Of a stretch of DNA of 64,000 nt, positions 24,587-34,300 are shown piece after piece. The notes under the pieces are model-generated. The model worked only from the letters and a program-made list of their open reading frames with translations. It made no database searches and was not told the origin of the DNA. The position numbers and the translations under genes are program-made. The stretch is from Lentzea cavernae (lineage in GTDB: Bacteria; Actinomycetota; Actinomycetes; Mycobacteriales; Pseudonocardiaceae), in the NCBI RefSeq assembly GCF_014653695.1, contig NZ_BNAR01000004.1, positions 62,001 to 126,000 of the forward strand, in the 5' to 3' direction. Within the stretch, counting starts at the first letter, position 1, and each line of letters starts with the position of its first letter.

Positions 24587-25438
24587 TCAGCCCATGCTCT
24601 GGTAGGTGTAGAAACCCTTGCCGCTCTTGCGCCCGTGCAGACCGGCGTCGGTCATCTTCTTGAGCAGCGGGCAGGGGCGGTACTTGCTGTCGTTGAACTG
24701 CTCGTAGAGCACCTCGACGCTGTAGAGGATCGTGTCGACGCCGATGAGGTCGGCCGTCTCCAGCGGTCCCATCGGGTGGCCGAAGCAGCTGCGGAACACC
24801 TCGTCGACGGTCTTCGCGTCGGCGACGCCCTCGTGGACGAGGAAGGCCGCCTCGTTGACCGTCAGCATGAGCACGCGGTTGGAGACGAAGCCGGAGGCGT
24901 CGTTGACCGGGATCGCCTTCTTGCCGATCGAGTCGAGCAACGCGCGGACGGTGTCCTTGGTCTGCTCACTGGTGTGGTAGCCGGGGATGAACTCGCACGC
25001 GGTCTTCATCGGCACCGGGTTCATGAAGTGCACGCCCATCACCTTGTCCGGGCGCGAGGTCAGGGCACCGATCTTGGTGATCGGGATCGCCGACGTGTTC
25101 GCCACGAACACGGTGTCCGCCTTGCAGGCGACGTCCATCTGCTTGTACAGCGCGCTCTTGAGGTCCCAGTTCTCGGTGATGTTCTCGATCACCACCTCGG
25201 TCTCGGCGAGCAGGTCGAGCGAGGTGCCGACGGTGATCTGCGCCAGCACCGCCTCGGCGTCGATCGCCGGGCCGCCGAGCATCCGGCTCATCCGGCAGTC
25301 CAGCTCGATCTTGGCGAGCGCCTCGTCCAGTGCGTCCGCGTTGTTGTCCACCAGGACCACGCGGTGCCCGTGGTGGGCCAGGTCCTGCGCGACGCCGGTG
25401 CCCATCACTCCGGCTCCGACAACTCCGACGTTCGTCAT
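24587..25438 (-). CDS. fkbK: FkbK-like 3-hydroxyacyl-ACP dehydrogenase
   Basis: The 283-residue protein opens TNVGVVGAGVMGTGVAQDLA (Rossmann GxGxxG), contains DTVFVANTSAIPITKIGAL, VMGVHFMNPVPMKTACEFIP (catalytic His region) and SGFVSNRVLMLTVNEAAFLV, and ends FYTYQSMG. This is a 3-hydroxybutyryl-CoA-dehydrogenase-type protein. Next to FkbH, FkbI and FkbJ homologues it is expected to oxidise glyceryl-ACP. GAGGAG precedes the ATG at 25438. A 131-nt GC-rich gap with a possible weak hairpin separates it from the KS-AT gene, so it may also have its own promoter. Confidence 0.9.
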   Translation of the reverse strand: MTNVGVVGAGVMGTGVAQDLAHHGHRVVLVDNNADALDEALAKIELDCRMSRMLGGPAIDAEAVLAQITVGTSLDLLAETEVVIENITENWDLKSALYKQMDVACKADTVFVANTSAIPITKIGALTSRPDKVMGVHFMNPVPMKTACEFIPGYHTSEQTKDTVRALLDSIGKKAIPVNDASGFVSNRVLMLTVNEAAFLVHEGVADAKTVDEVFRSCFGHPMGPLETADLIGVDTILYSVEVLYEQFNDSKYRPCPLLKKMTDAGLHGRKSGKGFYTYQSMG

Positions 25439-25569
25439 CGCTACTCCTCGACTGCGCTGCTCATGGGGGAAGGAATTCGGGTGGACCGCACCGCGTGCGC
25501 CCGCGCCGGCCACGCCAGGTCAGCCGTGACGACGGGACCCGGCCTGGCGGTGCGGGATGGGGGGTGGGG

Positions 25570-28365
25570 TCAGCGCGCCCGGCCGGCATCGGCGTCGGAC
25601 GGTTCGGCGGCATCGCGGGTGCCCCTCGGCACCACGGTCGCCGACCCCGCGGCGGTGGGCTCGACCCAGTAACGGTCGCGCTGGAAGGCGTAGCCGGGCA
25701 GGGTCGTCTTCCTGGCGCCGCGACCGTCCTGGTAGGACTGCCAGTCGACGTCCACACCGGACAGCCAGAGCCTGCCGAGCGCGTCGGCCGCGGACTCGGT
25801 GTCCTGCTTGGGGTCCGCCTCACCGGGAAGCGTGGGCACGAGGTGCGCCCAGGAACTCTGGGGGAAGTCCGGGTGTCCCCGGAACATCGACCCGAGCGAC
25901 TGTCCCGCACCGAGTTCGGCGAACGCGGTGCCGGGCCACTCGGCGGCCAGGTGGGCGATCATGGTGGCGAACTGCACGGGGCGGCACATGTGCTCGGCCC
26001 AGTAACCGGGGTCCTTCAGCTGCTTCTCGGTGATCGGCAGCCCGGTCACGTTGGACAGGTACGGCGTCTCGGGGGCACGGGGCTTCAGGTTCAGCCTGGC
26101 CCAGGCGGTGAGCTCGGCCGCGGCCGGCCGCAGGGAACGCGAGTGGAACGCGTGGGTGGTCCGCAGCGGCCTGGCGGGCACCCCCTCGGCGGCGAGCTTC
26201 TCGGTGAGCTGGGTGACGCCCTCGGGGGGACCCGAGACGACGATCATGCGCGGGCCGTTGACCGCGGCGACGTCGACGGAGAAGGCCGCGAGGTCGCCCA
26301 CCAGCCCGGTCAGGTCGCTCTCCGACAGCGGCACGGCGGCCATCGCCCCGGCGGGCAGTGCCGAGATCAGCTTCGCCCTCGTGGCCACCAGGGCGGTGGC
26401 CTCCTGGAGGGTCAGACTGCCCGCGAGCGCCGCCGTGGCGAACTCGCCGACGCTGTACCCCGCCAGGACCGCGGGCTGGACGCCCCACGCCGTCAGGAGC
26501 CTGCCCAGCGCGTAGTCGACCGCGAAGACGCCGGGCTGGACGACGACCGTGTCCGCGGGCCCACCATCGGCCTCGGCTTCCGGCGCGCGACCGAGCAGGG
26601 CTGCCAGCCCTCCCCCGCCCGCGGTCCTGGCACCGACCAGGCGGGCGACCGGATCGAAGCCGAGGTGCTCGCGGAACAACGCGGCGCACTCGTCGATCGC
26701 CGCGCGGAACACCGGTTCGGAGGCGTACAGCCCGCCGGCCATGCCGTCGTACTGCTCCCCCACACCGGCCAGCAGGAACCCCGCTCGTCGTGTGCTCACA
26801 CCGGATTCGGCGAGGACGCGGGACGCCGAGGACAGCGCCCGCACCGCGTCGGCGCTCGACGAGACGACGGCCGTGCGCCGATGCCCGAACGCCTTGCGGC
26901 CGCACTGCAGCGTGTAGGCGGCGTCCGCCGGATCCACCCACTGCTCGGCATCCGCCGCCAGCCTCGTGGTCGCGGCGTCGGCGGCTTCGGCCGTGTGAGC
27001 CGACCAGACCAGCAGCTGGTGCGGACGCGCGGTAGGCCGTTCGACGTCCTCGGCCGGTGCCTCCTCGATGACGACGTGCACGTCCGCGCCGCCGTAGCCG
27101 TGCGCGTTGACGCCGGCCAGCCGTGGGCGTTCGCCGCGCGGCCAGTCGGTCAGCTCGGTCACCACGGCGAGCTTGTCGCCGGAGGCGGCCAGCCGCTGGT
27201 TCGGTGCGGAGAAGTGCACGGCGGGCGGCAGCTTCTCGTGGTGCAGCGCGAGAGCCGCCTTGATCAGCCGGGCGATCCCGCCCGCCTGGTTGATGTGGCC
27301 GAGGTTGCCGTCGGTCGAGCCGAGCGTGACCCGCTCGACGCCGTCCACGCCGAAGACCTTCTGCAGAGCCATGATCTCGACGGCGTCACCGAAGGGCGTG
27401 CCCATCGCGGTCACCTCGACGTGGTCGATCTCGGCGGGATCGACTCCCGCCACGGCCATCGCCTCGGCCATCACGGCGGTCTGCCCCGGCACGCCGGGCA
27501 CGCCGAAGCCCTGGCGGCCCTTCCTGCCCTCGTGCAGCGCGGCCCAGCCGCGGATGACCGCGTAGATCCGGTCCCCGTCGGCCTGCGCGTCCTCGAGCCT
27601 GCGCAGCACGACGGCGCCGACCCCGTCACCGGGGATCTTGCCGTTCGCCTCGGCGTCGAGCACGCGGCTGACGCCGTCCGGGGAGAACTCGCTGCCCTCG
27701 TGGTGCAGGTAACCGGGGTACTGAGGCACGATCACCGAGACCGCTCCCGCGATGACCAGGTCCGACTCGCCCGCGAGCAGGCTGGAACAGCCTGCCGCGA
27801 CGGCGGCGAGCGCGGTCGAGCTGCAGCTCTGGACGCTCACCGACGGTCCGGTGAGGTCGAGCGCGTACGACACCCGCGACGGCAGGAGGTCCTTCTCGTT
27901 CTGCAGCACGAGGTGGTCGGGGCCGTTGGCCAGCACGACGTCGTCGTTCTGCAGCAGGTTCGACAGCAGGTAGGTGCTCGGCGCACCGCCGGCGAACACC
28001 CCGACCAGGCCGTCGAAGCGGCCGGGATCGACGCCCGCGTCCTCCAGCGCGTGCCACGAGCACTCGAGGAACAGGCGGTGCTGCGGGTCGGTCAGCTCGG
28101 CCTCGGACCTGCTGAAGCCGAACAGGCCGGCGTCGAACCGGTCCACATCGGACAGCAGCCCCGACGCGGCGACGAAAGCGGGGTCCTCCACCAGCTCCGG
28201 CGGCACACCGGCCGCCAGCAGCTCGGCCGGGCCCATCCTCGTGATCCCGTCCCGCCCCGCGCACAGGTCGGCCCAGAACTCGCCGATGTCCGGAGCGCCG
28301 GGGAAGTTCCCGGCCATGCCCACGATCGCGATGTCGTGGCTGGTGTCGCGTTCTGGCGTGGTCAT
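25570..28365 (-). CDS. Free-standing KS-AT protein with degenerate KS
   Basis: The 931-residue protein has only two PKS domains. KS: residues about 9-430, Cys in VQSCSSTALAAV at residue 181. The usual [11 protein letters not shown] is replaced by EVTAMGTPFGD, so the first catalytic His is lost, and SVKSNIGH is replaced by STDGNLGH, so the Lys is lost while the second His stays. AT: Ser in AGYSVGEFA at residue 638 (usual GHSxG reads GYSVG), Arg in VATRAKL, THAFHS with the partner His and a malonyl-type motif, so AT looks functional. There is no KR, ACP, thioesterase or docking helix. The KS is of the divergent type common in hybrid PKS/NRPS lines, unlike the other KSs here. It starts 7 nt after PKS-C, which has an AT-dead last module, and precedes the oxygenated-malonyl cassette. 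It is a candidate trans-acting loader. Confidence 0.9.
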   Translation of the reverse strand: MTTPERDTSHDIAIVGMAGNFPGAPDIGEFWADLCAGRDGITRMGPAELLAAGVPPELVEDPAFVAASGLLSDVDRFDAGLFGFSRSEAELTDPQHRLFLECSWHALEDAGVDPGRFDGLVGVFAGGAPSTYLLSNLLQNDDVVLANGPDHLVLQNEKDLLPSRVSYALDLTGPSVSVQSCSSTALAAVAAGCSSLLAGESDLVIAGAVSVIVPQYPGYLHHEGSEFSPDGVSRVLDAEANGKIPGDGVGAVVLRRLEDAQADGDRIYAVIRGWAALHEGRKGRQGFGVPGVPGQTAVMAEAMAVAGVDPAEIDHVEVTAMGTPFGDAVEIMALQKVFGVDGVERVTLGSTDGNLGHINQAGGIARLIKAALALHHEKLPPAVHFSAPNQRLAASGDKLAVVTELTDWPRGERPRLAGVNAHGYGGADVHVVIEEAPAEDVERPTARPHQLLVWSAHTAEAADAATTRLAADAEQWVDPADAAYTLQCGRKAFGHRRTAVVSSSADAVRALSSASRVLAESGVSTRRAGFLLAGVGEQYDGMAGGLYASEPVFRAAIDECAALFREHLGFDPVARLVGARTAGGGGLAALLGRAPEAEADGGPADTVVVQPGVFAVDYALGRLLTAWGVQPAVLAGYSVGEFATAALAGSLTLQEATALVATRAKLISALPAGAMAAVPLSESDLTGLVGDLAAFSVDVAAVNGPRMIVVSGPPEGVTQLTEKLAAEGVPARPLRTTHAFHSRSLRPAAAELTAWARLNLKPRAPETPYLSNVTGLPITEKQLKDPGYWAEHMCRPVQFATMIAHLAAEWPGTAFAELGAGQSLGSMFRGHPDFPQSSWAHLVPTLPGEADPKQDTESAADALGRLWLSGVDVDWQSYQDGRGARKTTLPGYAFQRDRYWVEPTAAGSATVVPRGTRDAAEPSDADAGRAR

Positions 28366-28372
28366 CCGTTCC

Positions 28373-31300
28373 TCACCTTCGGGTTCCGGTCTGGCGCCTG
28401 CGCAGGCCTCCGGCGCGCGCCCGGCGGCGTTCACCGCGGGCGGAGGCGTCCTCGGCCACGTCCGCGAGGTCCGGCCCCGCGGCCGAGTCCGGCTGGGCGA
28501 GCAGGGTCGCGAACTCGGCGATGGTCGGCTTCTCGAACAACGTGGCCGGCGCCAGCTCGACGCCGAGCTCCTTGCCGATGCGGCCGATCACCACCAGGCC
28601 GACGAGGGACGTGCCGCCGAGGTCGAAGAACTTGTCGTCGACGCCGACCTGCTCCAGTCCGAGGCAGGCCTGCCAGATCTCGGCCACCTGGTGCTCGGCG
28701 GGCGTGCTCGGGGCCACGTAGGGGGTCCGCAGCTCCGGACGCGGGTAGCGCTTGCCGTCGTTCAGGTCGACCGCCGCACCGCCGACCAGAGCTTCGAGCG
28801 AGTCCAGCTGGGCCAGCGCGGCCAGCGCGTCGGAGAGTTCCAGCGACAGCACGGCCACCTGGGTCTCGCCAGACGCCACGATGCGGGACAGCAGTTCCGT
28901 CCCCTCCTCGGTCGGGATGCCGAACTCCTCGCGGAACCGCTTGGAGCTGTCCTGCATCTCGGCAGAGCCGGCGAGCCCGGCGGAAGTCCAGGGGTCGAGC
29001 TGCCACGGTCCCCACGCCACCGAGACGACGCGCTTGGCGACCCCGCCAGTGTTGGCCTCCACGACCGCGAAGGAGTCGAGGAACGCGTTCGCCGCCGAGT
29101 AGTCGGTCGCGCCGACGCCGACGGTCAGGCTCGCGACCGACGAGTAGAGCACCAGCAGTTCCACCGGGTCGTCGCGCAGCGCGTCGGCCAGGGCGAGCGT
29201 GCCCGCCACCTTCGGCGCGAGCACCGCCGCCGCCTGCTCCTCGGTCTTGGTCTGCAGCAGGCCGCCACCGGCGACGCCCGCCGCGTGCACGACACCGTGC
29301 AGCACACCGAAGTGCGCGCGGACCTCCTGCACCAGCGAGGTGACCTGGGCGGGGTCGCTGACGTCGGCCTGGGCGACGAACACCTCGGCGCCCAGTGCAC
29401 GCAGGTCCTTCACGGCCATGAGCACGCCGCTGGTCTTGTCGTTGACGCCCTTCTCCGCGATCCACGCGTCCCAGGTGTCCTCCGGCGGCAGTCCCTTGCG
29501 CCCGGCCAGCGCGAGCCTGGTGCCGAGCGGGGCCAACCGGCGCGCGAGCGCCAGTCCGAGCTCGCCCAGACCACCGGTGATGAGGTAGACACCGCCGGGG
29601 CGCCAGGCCTCCGCGTCGTCGACCTCCGGCAGCCCGACCACCTCGTAGGCGCGGACCCAGCGGCGGCCGTGCCGCCACGCGGCCACGGCGACGCCGTCCA
29701 CGGTGTCCGAAGTGGACGCCGCCAGGCCGTCGACCTCGCGCAGCGCCTGGCGGGCGTGGTCGCCGTCCGTGCCGAGGTCGGCGTACTGCGACCGGAGCAG
29801 GGGGTACTCGGCGGCGAGGGCGGGCGTGATCGCCGCGATGGTCGCGGCGTGCGGGTCCTTCGCGTCACCGTCGAGGACCTCGAACCCGTTGGCGGCGAGG
29901 CTGACCAGCTCGACCCGCCTGCCGGCGCACTCCGTGCCGATGGCCTTGCCGAGCCGCATCAGGCTGTAGAAACCGCTCTCCTGGCCGGTGTCGGTGAGAC
30001 CGTGGGCGTGCACGATCCGCAGCGGCTCACCGGTCGTGCCGGCCAGCAGGGCGCGATAGCCCTCCTGGTCCTGCGGCGGGGTGTGCGCGTGGACCACGTC
30101 GTGCCCGGCTTCCCGGGCCAGCGTGGCGAACCTGTCGGCGAACTCACCCGGTTCGGCGAACAGCACCAGCGGTCCCGCGGTGGCGGGCACCGGACGGCTG
30201 TTGTCCCGACGCCAGGTGGGCACGTGGGCTTTCAGGCCGTCGTAGGACGGCATCCCTGCGTTCGCCGCATCGGTGCTCGTGGACGCCGACGAACCGGTGG
30301 TGGCGTTCGCCGCGACCTCCGGCCAGTAGCGCGTGCGCTGGAAGCGGTAGACGGGCAGCAGGACGAACACGCGTTCCGCGGCGGCACCGCTCGCCCAGCC
30401 GACCGGCACGCCGTGCTCCCACAGCGCACCGAGCGCGGCGAGCCACGAGCGGCGGTTCGGCTCGAGCGGCAGGCCGCCCGGCGATCCGCCGGGACCGATC
30501 TCGACGAGCACGTCCGCGTGCCGGGCCACGACCTGCAGGCCCTCCGCGATCCGGTCCGACTCCCCCGCCCAGTGGGCGGCGTCCGCCACCTCGGCGGCGG
30601 TCAGCACGGCGCCGGTGCGCGGCGACACGACGGTGATCACGGGTTCCGCGACCGTGGTGGGCGTGGTCCCGTCCAGGGCCAGCGCCAGACCGTCGGCCGG
30701 CGACAGCATTCCGCCGACGACCGCGGCGACGCACTCCCCGGCCCCTGCTCCCAGCACGACGGCGGGGACCAGGTCCCACGCGCCGAGCAACCTGGCCAGG
30801 CCGTACTCGACGGCGAACACGACGGCCCGCTCGTCGGCATCCGACTCGCCGTGCAGCGCGCCCAGCAGGTCCACCCGCCCGTTCAACAGGCCGGCGCACT
30901 CGTCGATCGCGGCGGTGAACGCCGGTTCGGTGCGGTACAGCTCCTCTGCGGCACCGCCGAGGGCACCGAGTTCCGCGGGGAGGAAGAGTCCGAATCGGCG
31001 CTTGTCCTCGACCACCGACCCGGTGACGCCCGACCGCAGGGACGCGATGGCGTCCGCGATGTCGCGCACCGGCAGTGCGGACCGCACCGGCAGCGCGCTG
31101 CGCCCGGACTGGGTGGTGTGCGCGACGTCGGCCAGTTCGAGCTCGGGGTGCGCCTCCAGGTGATCGGCCAGCGCCTCCGCGTTCGCCCGCAGGCTGGACT
31201 CGTTGTGCCCGGACACCGTGAGCAGCTGCCACGGCGGTGCCGGTCGCGAGACCGGGCCCTGCGGCGCCTGCTCCAGTACGAAGTGGACGTTCGACCCCGA

Positions 31301-34300
31301 CCAGCCGAACGAGCTGACGCCCGCTCGCAGCACCCCGTCGGAGTCGGCGGGGAACGGCCTCGCGGTCTGCACGGGCCGGACGGGACCGTCCAGGGTGACG
31401 ACCGAGTTGGGGTTGGTCATGTTCAGGTTGGCCGGGATCTCGCCGTGTTCCAGCGCGAGCACGGTCTTCACCAGACCGGCCATCCCGGCGGCGGCCAGCG
31501 TGTGGCCGACGTTGGACTTGACCGCGCCCACGTACAGCGGCTCCGGTGCGCCGCGCTCGCCGAAGACCTCCTGCAGGGCGGTGAACTCGATGGCGTCGCC
31601 GAGCGGTGTGCCGGAGCCGTGCGCCTCGACGTAGCCGATCTCGTCGGTCCGCACGCCCGCGTCGGCGTGGGCGGCGCGGATGACCGCGATCTGCGCGGCC
31701 CGGTTGGGCGCGGTGAGACCGTTGCTGCGGCCGTCCTGGTTGGTCGCCGTGCCGCGGATCAGCGCACGGGTGCGCTGCCCCGGCGCGACGTCCTGAGTGC
31801 GGCGCAACACGACCACACCGCCGCCCTCACCGATCACGTAGCCGTCGGCGGACTCGTCGAAGGTCTTCGTGCGGCCGTCGGCGGCGAGCATGCTCATCTT
31901 GCAGGACTGGACGAACACCTCCGGGTTGATCATCGTGGAGGAGGCGCCGACGATCGCGATGTCGCACTCGCCGCGGCGCAGGCTCTGCACGGCCAGGTGC
32001 ATGGCGCTGAGCGCGGAGGAGCACGCGGTGTCCACGGTCAGGCAGGGACCGCGCAGGTCGAGCTGGTGCGCGATCCGGCCGGCCGCCGCGGACAGCGAGC
32101 TGCCCAGACCGAAGTACGGGTCGTCCCCGGCCTCGGCACCGTCGACCTCCAGCTGGCGCATGCTGTACTGGATGGTGTCGATCAGCCCGGCGAACACGCC
32201 GGTGCGGCTGCCGCGCAGCTCCTCCGCGGTCAGCGAGGAGTCCTCCAGCGCCTCCCAGACCAGCTCCATGAGCAGCCGGAAGCTCGGGTCGGTGCGGCGC
32301 GCCTCCTGCGGCGAGAGACCGAAGAACGCGGCGTCCCAGCCCGCGATGTCGGTGACGAACGCGCCGTGCTGGGTGTAGGCCTTGCCCGGCGCGGTGCGGT
32401 CGGGGTCCAGGAAGTCGGCGGCGTTCCACCGGTTCGCCGGCGCGAGGCTGACGAGGTCCTTGCCCTGCATCAGGTTCTGCCAGTACTCGTCGACCGTGTC
32501 GCTGCCTCCCGCGAAGCGGGCGGACATGCCGACCACGGCGATCTCCTGGCCCTGCGCGGTGTTCGTGCGCGGGGTGGCCGTCGTCATCGACGGCTGTTCC
32601 CGCGGGCCGAGCTCGGCGAGCAGGTGCGTGACGAGGGCGGCCGGGCTCGGGTGGTCGAAGACGACGGTGGGCGGCAGCGCGAGCCCGGTCTCGGCGTTGA
32701 GGCGGCCGCGCAGCTCGACCGCGGTGAGCGAGTCGATGCCCAGCTTGGTGAACAGCTGCTGGGCGCTGACCTCGTCCTCATGGCCCAGCACGGCGGAGGT
32801 GTGGGTGAGCACGAGCTGGTGCAGCACGCGTTCGCGTTCGGCCTGGGGCATGCCGGCGAGCCGCGTCCGCCACCCCGTGGTGACCTCGGCGCCCTCCTCG
32901 GCACGTCGTGCGTCGGCCTCGGCGATCGCCACGACCTCGGGCAGGTCGGCGAGCAGGGGGCTCGGTCGCAGCGCGGCGAACGGCGGCGCGAACTTCGGCC
33001 ACTCGAACGCCGCCACGGTCAGCGCGGTCTCCTCGCGGCCGAGCGCGCGCCGCAGCGCGAGGACACCCAGATCCGGTGCCATGGCGGGCACTCCGAGGTC
33101 GCTGAGCAGCTGGTCGGCCTGCCCGCTGACGCCCATGCCGACCTGGCCCCAGCGCCCCCAGGCGACGGAGGTGGCGGGCAGGCCGCGGAACCGGCGCTGC
33201 TGGGCGACGGCCTCCAGGTAGGCGTTCGCGGCGCCGTACACGCTCTGCGCGGGGTTGCCGACGGACGCGGCGATCGAGGAGAACAGCACGAAGGCGTCCA
33301 GGTCGAGCCCGTCGGTGAGCTCTTCGAGGTTGCGCGTTCCGGAGACCTTGGCGCGCAACGCGTCCGTGTAGGACTCGCGGCCGATCGTCTCGATGTGCCC
33401 GATCTCGAGGACGCCCGCGAGGTGGAACACGGCACGGAGGTCGTCACGGACGTCGTCGACGACGGTCTTGAGGGCGTCGCGGTCGGCGACGTCGCAGGCG
33501 ATGATGGAGACCTTGTCCCCCAGGTCCTCCCGCAGGGACTGCGCACCCGGCGCGTTCCCGCCGGTCCGGGAGACCAGGACGACGCGGTCCGCGCCCGTCT
33601 CGGCCAGCCAGCGGGCGACCACGCCACCGAGACCGCCGGTGCCACCGGTCACGAGGACGGTGCCCCGCGGCTTCCAGGAGCGCGGCGTCTCAGCGTTCTC
33701 GGCGTGCGCCAGTCGACGACCGAACGCGCCCGCCGCACGGATCGCGACCTGGTCCTCACCGCGAGGTCCCGCGACCACGGCACCCAGAAGCGCGCTGACC
33801 CGGTCGGACGGCTCGGCCGGAACGTCGACCAGCCCGCCCCACGACCGCGGGTGTTCGAGCGCGGCTGCCCGGCCGAAGCCCCAGAGCTGGGCCTGGACCG
33901 CGGAGGCGGGCGCCTCGTGCGGGCCGGTGGCCACGGCCTGGCTCGTCAGCGTCCACAGCGGAGCGGTGATCTCGCGGGCCGCCAGTTCCTGCACCAGCGA
34001 CAGGGTCGCCTCGGCGCCGAAGGACAGGCCATCGGTCTCGTGCTCGTCGAGCCCCACCAGGGAGAGCACGCCGTCGAGCGCCGGGACGCCTTCCAGTGCG
34101 GTGGCGACGGAGACGCGGTCCGGTGCGTCGAGCACCACCCGTTCGACGTCGGCTCCCCGCAGTGCCGCCACGGCGGCGTCGGTCCAGTCTGCGGACCGTG
34201 CCGAGGTCACGAGCAGCCAGCGGCCGGACGCGGCCGCCTGCTTCGGCGTGAACTGCTTCCAGTGCACGCGATATCCCAAAGCGTCCACTTCGGACTCGTT

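Noticed and set aside
25439..25569. Possible terminator (CGCCAGG with CCTGGCG) between the KS-AT and FkbK-like genes
   Set aside because: Only 7-bp arms with a long loop in very GC-rich sequence; not distinguishable from chance.
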